Origin: Odobenus rosmarus divergens
Lineage: Eukaryota > Chordata > Mammalia > Carnivora > Odobenidae
DNA: 64,000 nucleotides
Direction: 5' to 3'
NCBI RefSeq assembly: GCF_000321225.1
Contig: NW_004452136.1
Span: forward strand, 49,899 to 113,898
Shown here one piece after another: positions 12,429 to 23,722 of the stretch. The notes beneath the pieces are model-generated. The model saw nothing but the letters and a program-made list of their open reading frames with translations. It did no database searches and was not told the origin of the DNA. The position numbers and the translations under genes are program-made. The number at the start of each line of letters is the position of its first letter. The stretch's first letter is position 1.

Positions 12429-12605
12429 TTTAAAGATTTTATTTATTTATTTGACAGAGAGAGACACGGCGAGAGAGGGACCACAGGCAGGGGGAGTGGG
12501 AGAGGGAGAAGCAGGCTTCCCACGGAACAGGGAGCCTGATGTGGGGCTCGATCCCAGGACCCTGAGCCGAAGGCAGATGCTTAAGACTGAGCCACCCAAG
12601 CGCCC
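12429..12605 (-). mobile_element. Can-SINE
   Basis: The tail side reads TTTTATTTATTTATTTGACAG and the head side GAGCCACCCAAGCGCCC. TSD: CAGCGACAGAAATTTTT at 12412-12428 and CAGCTACGGAAATTTTT at 12606-12622 (two mismatches). Confidence 0.95.
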
Positions 12606-12622
12606 CAGCTACGGAAATTTTT

Positions 12623-13189
12623 GTTTCCCTCCAACATTTCAGTTGAAACAAGTTATTATCGAGCATTTATATAACATGCATGAACTTTAATTAAAAATCA
12701 AGGTGTAATTATGCATGGAAAATAGTTTGGGGAACCATGTTAGAATTATATTACCTTTTAAGGAACTCTAGGACAGAACCATCAAGACCCTCTCAGAAAT
12801 TTGAAATATTGGTAGTGATGAGCCACATTAATATGAGGGAGGGCTGTAAAAGCAATTTCTGTGAATCTCTACATGTAAGATATGCATTGCCTTTGTTTCT
12901 GTTAGGATGCACAGCTCCTGATTGTATTTTAGGCCAGGCTCTCTATTTGTGCAATGTACCCATGACCTTCAAGTCACAGAAGGATACCATTGCTCTGTTA
13001 ATCCCTGCTCTGCAACATCCTTTTCACCCTGGTAACTGGCTTATTTTCATCAGCATAACAACATACTTTAATATCACTCATATTGAAAAATTTCACAGGC
13101 AAAACATCTTGTCACTATGGTCTTCTACAAGTACTGCATTTTTCTGTTCAGTTTCCAGGGAAGATATTCACCATTATAGCCCCACAATT
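12623..13189. other. Intergenic DNA, no gene supported
   Basis: Holds a 155-codon plus frame (12737-13204) that runs into the next SINE and has no recognisable domain, signal or codon pattern. Parts resemble an old dispersed repeat. I treat it as chance. Confidence 0.4.
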
Positions 13190-13385
13190 GATTTATTTAT
13201 TTAAGATAGAGAGAGAGAATGAAAGAGAGTGAGCATGAGTTGGGGGTGGGGGGGTGGGCAGAGGGAGAGGGAGAAGCAGACTCCCCGCTGAGCAGAGAGC
13301 CCAATCATGGCTCTATCCCAGGACTCCAGGATCATGACCTGTGCCAAAGGCAGATGCTTAACTGACGGAGACACCCAGGCGCCCC
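13190..13385 (-). mobile_element. Can-SINE
   Basis: (TTTA)n side at 13190-13203, GA-rich middle, then CAGGATCATGACCTG and a head side ending CACCCAGGCGCCCC at 13385. Confidence 0.92.
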
Positions 13386-13440
13386 TGTGCCCAGAATTTA
13401 GAGCGGTTCCTGGCACACAGTAGGAGTTTAACCTATTTTT
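13386..13440 (+). mobile_element. L2 3'-end fragment, split by a SINE
   Basis: The text TGCCCAGAATTTAGAGCGGTTCCTGGCACACAGTAGGAGTTTAA fits the L2 3' end pattern ('...cagtgcctggcacatagtaggtgctcaataaa'). It resumes after the SINE at 13645-13665. Confidence 0.55.
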
Positions 13441-13627
13441 TTTTAAAGATTTTATTTATTTATTTGAGAGAGAGAGAATGACAGATAGAGAGCACGAGAG
13501 GGAAGAGGGTCAGAGGGAGAAGCAGACTCCTCACTGAGCAGGAAGCCCGATGCGGGACTCGATCCCGGGACTCCAGGATCATGACCTGAGCCGAAGGCAG
13601 TCGCAACTGAGCCACCCAGGCGCCCAA
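13441..13627 (-). mobile_element. Can-SINE
   Basis: Perfect 17-bp TSD GAGTTTAACCTATTTTT at 13424-13440 and 13628-13644. Head side reads GAGCCACCCAGGCGCC, tail side TTTATTTATTTATTTGAG. Confidence 0.96.
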
Positions 13628-13644
13628 GAGTTTAACCTATTTTT

Positions 13645-14203
13645 GATGATTAGTTAAATAAACTGAAGATGCCTGATTTCCTGGCAAGTGCTGAAATATT
13701 CAGAAATTATCCCAAAAACTGTGTTTTCCCTTCCTAGTCAGAATCACTTTCTGCATGTCAGCTTTGTTAATGAAGAAAGCAGCCAACTAACGCTTTTTCT
13801 ACCTCTCACGTATCCAGTTTTCTAACTGGGGCCAGCGGTCTGTCATTGGATAATCATTTTTAAAGATAATAATGTATATGTGTTTTCATGTCCTTAACAT
13901 ATGTATATGACTTTATATTACTCATAACTAAGTGTCATATATTTTATATCAAAACAAACTTAATACTAATTCACATATACATATTTATAAATACATGCTT
14001 ATAATGACAACTTTAATGTTTTTTGTTTTTTCATAAACAGATCTGTGCAGAGATTTTCTTTTTCACTACATTTAAAATATTTTGTTCTATTTGTTTTATT
14101 TGCCTCTTAAGATACATAAATATCTCTGTAACATCTCTGTTGTCCCAACTATAGAGGTATCAGCTCTCTGTCTTTTTTTTTAATATTTTTTTCAATAGAT
14201 TAT
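13645..14203. other. AT-rich unique DNA, no gene seen
   Basis: The first 20 bp complete the L2-like fragment. The rest holds nothing recognisable. Confidence 0.5.
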
Positions 14204-14215
14204 AAGATTTTCTTG

Positions 14216-15040
14216 TGCTATGGTGGGTGCTGTGAATTGTGTAAGACTGATGAATCACAGACCTGTACCTCTGAAACAAATAATACATTATATGTTAAAA
14301 AAAAAAAAAAATGAAAGGAGGAATCGGAGAGGGAGACGAACCATGAGAGACTATGGACTCTGAGAAACAAACTGAGGGTTCCAGAGGGGAGGGGTTTGGG
14401 GGGATGCGTTAGCCCGGTGATGGGTATTAAAGAGGGCACGTTCTGCGTGGAGCACTGGGTGTTATGCACAAACAATGAATCATGGAACACTACATCAAAA
14501 ACTAATGATGTAATGTATGGTGATTAACATAACATAATAAAAGGGCGCCTGGGTGGCTCAGTTGGTTAAGCGACTGCCTTCGGCTCAGGTCATGATCCTG
14601 GAGTCCCAGGATCGAGTCCTACATCGGGCTCCCTGCTCAGCAGGGAGTCTGCTTCTACCTCTGACCCTCTTCCCTCTCGTGCTCTCTCTCATTCTCTCTC
14701 TCTCAAATAAATAAATAAAAATCTTAAAAAAAAAAACATAACATAATAAAATAAAATAAAATAAAATGCCAAAAAAAGAGGATAGTAGGGAGGGAAAAAT
14801 GAAAGGGGACAAATCAGAGGGGGAGACGACCCATGAGAGACTGTGGACTCTGAGAAACAAACTGAGGGTTCCAGAGGGGAGGGGGTGGGGGGATGGGTTA
14901 GCCTGGTGATGGGTATTAAAGAGGGCACGTTCTGCATGGAGCACTGGGTGTTATACGCAAGCAATGAATCATGGAACACCACATCAAAAACTAATGATAT
15001 AATGTATGGTGATTAACATAACATAATAAAATAAAAAAAA
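14216..15040 (+). mobile_element. Composite L1 3' tail, two tandem 3' modules
   Basis: A 12-bp TSD, AAGATTTTCTTG, lies at 14204-14215 and 15041-15052. Inside are an older-style end (GAATCACAGACCTGTACC... then an A-run at about 14297-14310), a first 3' module (14311-14542), a SINE, and a second 3' module (about 14757-15040). Both modules end in ACATAACATAATAAAA. No ORF2 is present. Confidence 0.88.
14543..14734 (+). mobile_element. Can-SINE inside the L1 tail
   Basis: Head GGGCGCCTGGGTGGCTCAG with the 'ggttaagcgactgcc' variant and an (AAATA)n tail. TSD AACATAACATAATAAAA at 14526-14542 and 14735-14751, which is L1 tail sequence. Confidence 0.96.
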
Positions 15041-15052
15041 AAGATTTTCTTG

Positions 15053-15581
15053 AGATTACAATTTACAACCCTGTCTGATGTTTGACAGACCTCACTGGTG
15101 TTTTTTGTTGAATATAATTTTATTATAACTTTATTATGATTCTTTTGTATCCCAACACTCTCCTCTTTGACAGTTTTCCATCTAATTTTGTAGTGGCCTA
15201 TGCAAGAAATGAGTTGAACTTTTCATTTCTCACCATCTTACCCATACCCCAGGTCAATCACTTAACATTTCCCAAAATTATAGATTCTTTCATTTTTCTT
15301 CCTGTAAAAACCTTTTTTGTACTAATTACTTAAAAACTGTGGACTTCTCAGGTTATCTTCTGTTTTCCAACTCTTATTAGTGACATAAATATAGTGTCTC
15401 TTATAAGATCTACATCAGTGAAAGAGGTGTTATAAATGACCAATGGTAATCACTCTTAGCACCAGGAGAGTAAGTATGTAAACCAGAAAATGGATACTCC
15501 ATAACAGAGGCCTGAACTTACTTCTGGAGAAAAGAACATAATTTATAGGTTTCTGTTAATTTTATAATTCTTTAGTATTGG
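15053..15581. other. Unique DNA, no gene seen
   Basis: A 65-codon plus frame at 15136-15333 has no recognisable feature. Otherwise featureless. Confidence 0.45.
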
Positions 15582-15593
15582 TGCAATCTCTTT

Positions 15594-15684
15594 TTTTTAT
15601 TTTATTATGTTATGTTAATCACCATACATTACATCATTAGTTTTTGATGTAGTGTTCCATGATTTATTGTTTGTGTATAACTGA
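15594..15684 (-). mobile_element. Severely 5'-truncated L1 tail
   Basis: About 90 bp of the L1 3' end in reverse (TTTATTATGTTATGTTAATCACC... to ...GTTTGTGTATAAC). Flanked by TGCAATCTCTTT at 15582-15593 and 15685-15696 as TSD. Confidence 0.88.
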
Positions 15685-15894
15685 TGCAATCTCTTTAATA
15701 AAAAAATCACAGTGTAACATTTGTCCACTGGGGCATAATTTGTGAACTTTCCATTAAAAGACAGGTAGAGAATTTCTCCATATACTTAAGGTCTTCTGTA
15801 AAGGATGATCAGGGATTTGAGATTTTATAACTCAAGATCTTTATTTTCCTTATGTAAAAAAGCAAGTACATCCACTTTAAGCACACATACAACT

Positions 15895-16070
15895 TTTTTA
15901 AAAATTTGAGTATAGCTGACACATGATGTTACATTAGTTTCAAGTGTACAACATAGTGATTCAACAAGTCTGTATGTTATGCTACACTCACAGGTGTAGC
16001 TACCATCTATCACCGTGCAGTTCTATTATAGTGCCATTGACTATAGTCTCTACGATACCTTCTTTATTAA
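15895..16070 (-). mobile_element. Old L1 3'UTR fragment
   Basis: Contains the reverse of a mammalian L1M-type 3' end: TTGAGTATAGCTGACACATG, GTTTCAAGTGTACAACATAG and TAGTGCCATTGACTATAG in order. Confidence 0.7.
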
Positions 16071-16842
16071 GACCTATGTGTCATCAATTGTGTCCAAAAC
16101 ATTAGCACTTAAAACCCATTAAAATAATTACTTGGAATTAACTTAGTAACCGTCCTTGTTCTGGAGACCAGAATGCTGGAGGACTTAATCACATGAAAAC
16201 ACCCGAGGACAAGAGTTCTATCTAGACATCTTATGTGTTTCTACTGTATGAAGCATAGAATTTTTTATAAAAAATTTTGAATATAACTTTTAATGAGCAA
16301 ATTTGAAATATATATTTGACTATTTCCAAAACATTTTATAAAATATAGGCAAAACATTTCACTAATTTATACCTCAATAATTTTGTCAATGCAAATATAT
16401 GGATAAATCTGCTTACAGCTCAGATATCATGAGGACTAATAGGGTTGTAATTTTAGAAAGTTGGCATTCCTTAGAAAACATACTTAATAAATTTATATAA
16501 ATATCATTTTGACTAATAGGAAATCAGTTGCCATGGCAGCTTTTTAGGAAATACAATTTTTGTCTTCAAAGCATGCTACTTACTGAGGTATTTTTAAAAT
16601 GTAGGTAATGTGAAATTGGTGATATTACACCCCGTTATATCTACCTGCTTTTATATAAAATTTATTTGAGGTATAGAATACGCTCAGGTATGGGAACAGT
16701 TTTGTGTGTGGAATCTCTTTAAGCCTCCAGAAGTGCCTTTTATATTGTTAAAACCTACACTGTGAAATGTACACAACAGATTAAGAATTCTAGTAGGTAG
16801 ATTTATAATAAAGATAATAAATGCCCATTCTAAATAGCTTTT
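16071..16842. other. AT-rich unique DNA, no gene seen
   Basis: No frames or repeats recognised. Confidence 0.5.
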
Positions 16843-16857
16843 GAAATGACATAGGCA

Positions 16858-17051
16858 GGGGCGCCTGAGTGGCTCAGTCATTAAGCATCTGCCTTCGGCT
16901 CAGGTTCTGATCCCAGGGTCCTGGGATCAAGGCCCACATCGGGCTCCCTGCTTGGCCAGGAGTCTGCTTCTCCCTCTCTCACTCCCCGTGCTTGTATTCC
17001 CTCCCCCCCCTCTCTCTGTCAAATAAATAAATGAAATCTTAAAAAAAAAAA
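16858..17051 (+). mobile_element. Can-SINE
   Basis: Head GGGGCGCCTGAGTGGCTCAG, body 'cattaagcatctgccttcggctcagg', tail (AAATA)n then A-run. Perfect TSD GAAATGACATAGGCA at 16843-16857 and 17052-17066. Confidence 0.97.
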
Positions 17052-17066
17052 GAAATGACATAGGCA

Positions 17067-18246
17067 ATAAACTAACCATTAGATATGAGTTAGGTAAGCT
17101 ATGCTTTTCTCAAACTTTGAATCCAAATTGAATGTGTATGTGCATTATACTTTTATTTCCATACAACAATCAGAGATTTGACACAGCAATACCCATAGTT
17201 TTCTCTGATTAAAAAAGAAAAATCACATCTTCTGTATTGGCAACATAGCTGGTAACTACTACATATTAAGAATATATTAAAGGCCTCTAGTTTTTCAAAT
17301 TGGCAGTTATTTTACAACTAATAATGTAATGTTCTTACTTTCTCTTCTGTAGTTAAGGGTAGAAAGCAATTGAGCAAGAAAATCTTTAAAGCCACAAAAT
17401 TGTCACTATTCAGCATAACAAATTTACTCGTTAAAAAAAAAAAAAACAAGTTATTCAGTACCAGAATTTATGTGACAGGCACCATGCTGGGTACTTTGGA
17501 TATGATGTAATCGCTCCCTGGATTAGGAGTACACAGTTGATGGATTAAGAAGAAAATTTCAAGACAGAACAAAAGTGTCATTTTGGTCCAAATATTGAGT
17601 GTTATAAGAGCAACAAAGGAAAATCATATAGTTGAAACTTGAATAGATATTAGCTGGGAATGCTTCCTTGATAGAACTTGTAATGGACATAATTTAGCCA
17701 TTAGAGGTATTACTGACTTGAACTGGGGGTAGAAAAAAACTGGGAGAGACACAGTTGTAGGTAGAAGGAGGAAGAAGTCATTGCAGGAAGAAGAAATAAC
17801 ATATGCACAGGTTAAATGATAAGAGAAGTAAGAAAAAAATGGCATATATAATGGAGTGTTCATGGTTCAGTTGAGCTAGTACAAGAATGTTCTCTTTGGG
17901 AAAGGAAGTCAGAGGTCAGACTCTGACACAGGTATTGAGCTTTCTTTTTCTCCTTGCCAACGTCTTGATTTGAAATGTCTTTACTGATTCTGTGAATATT
18001 TTAATTGATTGCAGATTTCTGAAAGATATGCTTTGATGACAGACATGATTTCTTTGTTTCTGTTTATTTAACTCAATCCGACCAAATTCCCACAGCTGGT
18101 GGTGATGTTCTCAGATCTGACACTACACCGCTTTTATCATTCCATGTATTCTCTCATCTAGAAAGAGCTAGTCTAGTTTTCTTCCAAAAATCTGAAGAGG
18201 GCTTTTCTCCGACAGTTGGATGCTGTAGATCGCTTTCTTTACTTTG

Positions 18247-18248
<2 letters not shown>
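17067..18248. other. Unique DNA, possible old repeat, no gene
   Basis: The part at about 17460-17850 ('caggcaccatgctgggtactttggatatgatg...') reads like an old, unclassified dispersed repeat. No gene is supported. Confidence 0.4.

Positions 18249-18285
<37 letters not shown>
18249..18285. repeat. (GT)n microsatellite
   Basis: An uninterrupted GT dinucleotide run of about 18 units, followed by a short GA-rich stretch. Confidence 0.98.
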
Positions 18286-18286
<1 letters not shown>

Positions 18287-18289
18287 TAG

Positions 18290-19734
18290 AGAGAGAGGGA
18301 GAGAAATACCTATTTGGATCATTGCAAAAAATAACAGATTGAAAGCAATATTGCCAGAAAGCAATGCCAAAGCAATTAGGAACAGGAGTATTCAGCTCCT
18401 CTTTCCAAACCAAGGATTAGGAAAGGCATAGAGAGAGATGAAAGAAATAGGTAATTAGTGGCTACCAATAAGAACGTCGAATATTAATAGGTCCATAATG
18501 AAATCCCAAAACTGAAAATGCAACTATAACTTGCATTTAGCCAGGCATCTTGCATTTAATAGAGCTTTAATAATTAAGCCCTGAAACTGACGCATCCAAA
18601 TCAGCTTTATATTTATGATATTCAGAAGAAGGATCTGTTTTGTTGAGTGAAGTTATTTACAGAATTTTAGTATTAATTTTAAACATGTAAACAATTATCC
18701 CACTCTTTCCCTTCATACATTATGATGCTTACTGTACCAATAATTCAATATTATGTTATCTTTTGCTTATTTTACTAACTTGTTTGAAAGGAAAATGTGA
18801 CAAGAATAAGCCTACATTTTGTCACTGACGATGTTGTTGATTATATGATTTATTTTTTTCTAAATGAGCAATATTAAATATTAAAAATTTGGTTGCTATT
18901 TCATACAATTCTACTAATACCTTTGATTGACCATTATTTCTGAATCAAGGGGGCTTATGAGCCTGATAAATAATACTAAAACTGTATTTTTCAGTGTTTT
19001 TTTAAATAACAAAACGATGTGCATGCTTACAAAATTTATATGAAAGATTACATGAAATAATATTTTATATATTTATGGAATAGGCAAAATAAAATTTTCA
19101 TCATAAATAAACCTTTTTCTAACCATAAAATATTGCCAGATAACCAACAGGGACTGAGTACCATGTTGGAACAAAAATAGTCCAGAACTACACTTTCAAA
19201 GTTGAGCACCTGCTGTAAAATAACCATCTGTGATTAACTGTAATTTAATTATGGATTCATTCCTTTTGTGTACACTGGAAGGATCTCATAGGTCTTCCCC
19301 AGTTGGTCGACAATCAACTTCTGGCATTTTGTTAAGGAAACTTGCATATTCCCTTAGTAGCACCTGCTAACTCTATCTCATTGCAAATTTTGTGAAGATG
19401 TTCAGGGATTTTATGGTGCATTGATAGGCAAATAAATTATTAAACTTGGAATCAAAAGCTGCATTAATTAATCATCTGCCTTAGAAAGCTGATGCCCTCA
19501 GCCTTAGGATAAGTTGGTGTTTACTTGTAAGTCATATAACTTCAGATATTTAGTGAAATAATTCAGGTAGCCAAATATTTGTGACCCATTTTAATATCTT
19601 ACAAAGAGGCTTTTCATCATTTTATCCACAACTGTTTATCTCTTTACAAGAATTAGATTGTGATAAAATCAATGGTATTATATATTTTACCTTGGCACTG
19701 ATTATTTGATTGTTCTTTTTATTAGACATTTTTA
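18290..19734. other. AT-rich unique DNA, no gene seen
   Basis: No ORF or repeat is recognised between the GT tract and the tiny L1 tail. Confidence 0.5.
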
Positions 19735-19750
19735 AAAATATCATATTCTT

Positions 19751-19773
19751 TTTTATTATGTTCAGTTAGCCCC
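19751..19773 (-). mobile_element. 23-bp L1 tail insertion with perfect TSD
   Basis: The insert (TTTTATTATGTTCAGTTAGC plus three C) is the reverse of an older L1 3' terminus. It lies between perfect 16-bp copies of AAAATATCATATTCTT (19735-19750 and 19774-19789). Confidence 0.8.
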
Positions 19774-20079
19774 AAAATATCATATTCTTATAAAGATTCT
19801 TCATTAAAATATTATCGGTTCAAATTTTTCTACCTTCACAAAAACTACGAGGTAGAGCCAATGTTCCTCTGACCCAGATCACCTTCTGTAATGGCAGAGT
19901 GAAGAATTGTGTGAACTCCCTCTAAAACAAGAAAATATGGTAAAAGAACTACAATTACAAAATTGTAGCTAAAGCTGCAAAACAAAATAAAAAACTATCC
20001 AAGAGAAATTATTAATCTTCATTAAGACAACAGTCTATAATGCTTTAATTTGGAGCAATTCAAATCCCCCCTCTGTCTC

Positions 20080-20341
20080 TAAATAATCTGAATAGATCTA
20101 TAAAAAGCAAAGAGTTTCAATTAGTAAAAGAGAGAGAAAGAGCCAAAGAGGAGAGGTAGAGAGAGAGAGAGAAATCCAGGCCCAAATGACTTCACTAATA
20201 AACTCCTCCAAACATTTTTGAAAGACTTGATAGGAATCCTTCACAAACTCTTCCAAAAAAGATTACACTTTTTAACTCATTCTATGAGGTCACTATTACT
20301 GTGATGTGAAAATCAGGCAAACATATTACAAGAAAACTACA
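20080..20341 (+). mobile_element. Old L1 ORF2 fragment (left part)
   Basis: Diverged L1 ORF2 DNA: AATAGATCTATAAAAAGCAA, then a GA-rich expansion at about 20128-20172, then CCAAATGACTTCACTAATAA and AGGTCACTATTACTGTGATG. It resumes at 22176 after the retrocopy insertion. Confidence 0.8.
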
Positions 20342-22175
20342 AGCGTCATTTTGTGGTGGTAAGACCACAAATAAAGGAGAGCACAGGGCTGTGGCGGGAG
20401 GAGGAGGAGTGTGGGGTGGAGTACTCTGGAGGCCTGGGCAGTGATCCAACAGCTTGGCCTTGGCCTATGTGAGTGTGGGTGGCAGCCTCCCTCTGAAAAG
20501 GATTAAGATTCAAGACGACCAAGGAACAACCTCTTCCCAAAAAGTTTCCACTGAGTAAAACAAACTTCAAAGTTATAGCACGTGATGAGTTATTTTGAAG
20601 ATGGAAACAATGTGAAGCATATGAAGCATATAACCAAGCTTTGGAGGGCAAGTACACAGATCGTAATTAATGATGTAATAGGTTTAAGGGAGTCTAAAGA
20701 AAAACTAAACAAGAGCTGCTCACAGGGAAAACATCCTTGTAATGTGACTAGCAACCAAGGATCAAGAGATGAAAAGTGTGCTACTCGAATCAAGTACCTC
20801 AAGCAAATCCAGCAGCCTAGTGTTGCCCAACTGAGATCAATGATAGCAGACCCAGTGATCAACTTGTTTTGTTTTTTTTCTAAAAATGAAAGGTGAACTA
20901 TAATAGACTAAAGTCAAATTGGAACAAGCCCCAAATGAACTGAGTGCCTGGAGGTTTACATCTGATAGGTGAACAAATCATACTCCCTAGTAAAGACTTC
21001 CCTGATAGTTCCACTAGGAGAAAGTTTTGGTGGGACAGCCACGTACTGGTTTCCACACCAAGACTTAGATTTTTTGAGCCAAAAAAGCCACTTTTTACAC
21101 TATCCAGCTTGTAATGGTTAATGTAAAACTTACCAAATGAAACTTATGCTTTAGCTTTTTTCTCTTCCCCTCCCCCTGCTTCCAAGGCCTGATGGCATGG
21201 GACTATTCCAAAGTGGCTGCCTCTGAAAAATTGCCATTCTAAAACTTGTAGGACACTTGAGAAATGTTTCTGTTTGAAGAAAAGAGAGAGAGAAATGGAA
21301 ATATCATGTCTGTGGCACACTGTGTCTTCAGTTTGGAGGAAGGAAAACCTACAGATTTAATATCATGAATTGAACTTGTAAAATTCCAGTAAAATGTAAA
21401 AACGGGATACCCATCACTCTTAACCTTGAACATAGTGACTTAGAGACATTGTATATCAGTGTTGCCAATAAGACTGTGATTGTTGTTGAACCTCTCAGTC
21501 AAAACTCAAATGAGGTGAATTTTGCCTTAAAAACGTTTATTTGCTAAGAACCAATTTAACAGTCATGAATCAAATAATAGATGTTAGTACAAGTAGTTCA
21601 CATATTTAACCACTTAGTTTGGGGCTTTATATTATGTGATTGAGCCTTAAATCCATGTTGTTTTAATCAATGGTTTGTTCTTTGAATGGTTGCTAATGCT
21701 ATAGATGATCTTATCGAGGACTGTACAAACATAAAGATATTGTATCAAACTTCAGGTTGAAAATGTTGGAAGCACTAGAAACACTCATTTCACTACTAGA
21801 TTGTATAAGGATATTGGCTGTGATGAGCAACTCACTGCATTATTTTTTTTTCAGTAGTTAAATTAAATCACCATTCCATTCAGTAGGCACATTTTTGAAA
21901 GAGCACTGTTGTTGGTATTAAGAGGGGAATGTGTTTCCTTCATTGTATTTGGGACTTTTGTATTGCACTCTTTTAAAAAAATTTATTTATTTGAGAGAGA
22001 GAGAGCATGAGCAGGGGAAGGGGCAGAGGGAGAAGCAAACTCCCCACTGAGCATGAAGCCAAACTACACAGGGCTCAATCCCAGGGCCTGAACCAAAGGC
22101 AGATGCTTAACCAACCTAGCCACCCAGGCATCCTTGTATTACACTCGATATTAAATTAAATGTGCCTTGAAAAAA
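20342..22175 (+). pseudogene. Processed retrocopy of an unidentified mRNA
   Basis: A 1.8-kb insert splits an old L1. It is flanked by a perfect 19-bp TSD, ATATTACAAGAAAACTACA (20323-20341 and 22176-22194). It ends in a short A-run (22170-22175) with ATTAAA about 15-20 nt upstream, as expected of a polyadenylated transcript inserted by L1 machinery. The left 200 bp are more GC-rich than the rest. The longest frame (20582-20896, plus, 104 codons from the first of two ATGs) contains KYLKQIQQPSVAQLRSMI, but I do not recognise it. Most of the insert looks like 3'UTR. A SINE (21971-22133) later inserted near its 3' end. The parent could be coding or non-coding. Confidence 0.75.
21971..22133 (-). 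mobile_element. Can-SINE inside the unidentified retrocopy
   Basis: Minus-strand SINE with head side TAGCCACCCAGGCATCC. TSD TTGTATTGCACTC (21958-21970) and TTGTATTACACTC (22134-22146), one mismatch. Confidence 0.94.
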
Positions 22176-22735
22176 ATATTACAAGAAAACTACAGAGCAA
22201 TAGACTTTATGATTATAAATATAAAATATCCTCAGTAAAATGCTGACAGACTGAATCTAGCAACATATGAAAGGGTTGTACACCATGGTTAAGTGGAGTG
22301 TATCCCACAAATGTAAGGTAGATTTAAGATACAAAAATCAATCAATGTAATCTTGTATATGAATAGAATACATGATAAAAGCTATGTGATCATCTCAACA
22401 GATAGGGGAAAAACATTTGAAAAGTTCTACACCTTTTCATGATAAAACTATTTAACAACTAGAAATATGTGGGAATCCTCTAAGTCTGAGAAAGTAAAAC
22501 ATCCACAACTAACAAGATATTTAATGAAGAAAGACTGAATGTTTCCTCTTAAAATCAGGAACAAGAAAATTATATCCATTTTTACGGCTTCTACTTAACA
22601 CTTTACTGAAGATTCTAGCCATGGCCATTAGATAAGGAAAAAAAAGATTAAATACATCCAGATTATAAAGAAAGAAGTAAAATTATTTTTATTTGTAAGT
22701 GACCCAATCTTGGATATAGAAAATCCAAAGGAATA

Positions 22736-22769
<34 letters not shown>

Positions 22770-23722
22770 TACACACACATTATCTGAACTATTAATGGGG
22801 TTCAGCAATGTGGCAATATCCAAGATCAATTTACAAAAACCAACTGTGTTTTTATATACCAGTAATGAATGATCTGACCCTGAAACAAGGAAACAACTTA
22901 ATTCATAACAACAACAACAAATAATAACTAGGAATAATTTTAACAGAAGAAATACTAGATTCAGACACTGAAAATTTCAAAGCATACTGAGAGAAATTAA
23001 AGATCAAAAACGTCCCATGTTTCAAGACTTCACATTTTTAAAATGGCAATATTCCCCCAAATTGATGTATAGAGTCAATGCAATTCCCATGTAATTCCTG
23101 CTAGTGCTTGGCAGAAATTGGAAAACTGATCTTAAAATTTATGTGGAAATTCATTGGATCCAGAATAACCAAGACTATCTTAAAAAAAAAAAAAAAGAAC
23201 AAAGTTGGAGGACTCACATTTCAATTGACACTACAAAGCTACTGTAACCAAGGCAGGGTTACACTGGCAAAGAACAGACATATGGATCATGAAGTAGAAC
23301 TAAGAGTCAAGAAATACATCCTATATTTATGGCCAATTGACTTTTGACAGACGTGCCAAGACAATTCAATGGAGAAAATAGTTTTTTCAACAAATGGTGC
23401 TGGACATCTAGATATCCACATGCATAACAATGAATGTGGACTCATGCTTCACACAATAAACAAAAATGAGCTCGAAGTGGATCATAGACTTCAGTATAAC
23501 AGTTAAGTATGAAAAAATCTACAAGAAAGCATAGAAGTAAACATCTGTGATCTTGTGTTTGGCTATAGTTTCTAATGTATGCCACCAGCTGCAAAAGTGA
23601 CAAAAGAAAAACATAAGTAAGGAATTCTTACCACTCAATAATAAAAAGACAAATGACCCAATTATAAAATAAAATGGACAAAGAATTTGAATCAACAGTT
23701 CTTCAAATAAAATATGTAAATG
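22176..23722 (+). mobile_element. Old L1 ORF2 (right part)
   Basis: Continues the L1 of 20080-20341: AGAGCAATAGACTTTATGAT, ATGGCAATATTCCCCCAAATTG, and a 79-codon remnant at 23108-23347. It runs to about ATATGTAAATGGCC. A probable internal deletion lies near 23610. Many stops make it long dead. Confidence 0.82.
22739..22779. repeat. (CA)n microsatellite
   Basis: CA dinucleotide run interrupted by GAT near 22768, inside the old L1. Confidence 0.95.

Noticed and set aside
12737..13204. 155-codon plus frame, longest open frame not tied to a known gene
   Set aside because: No domain, signal peptide or recognisable motif; it runs into a SINE at its end, and part of the stretch resembles an old repeat.
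18168..18431. Frames with (His-Thr)n or (Cys-Val)n runs
   Set aside because: They only translate the GT microsatellite.
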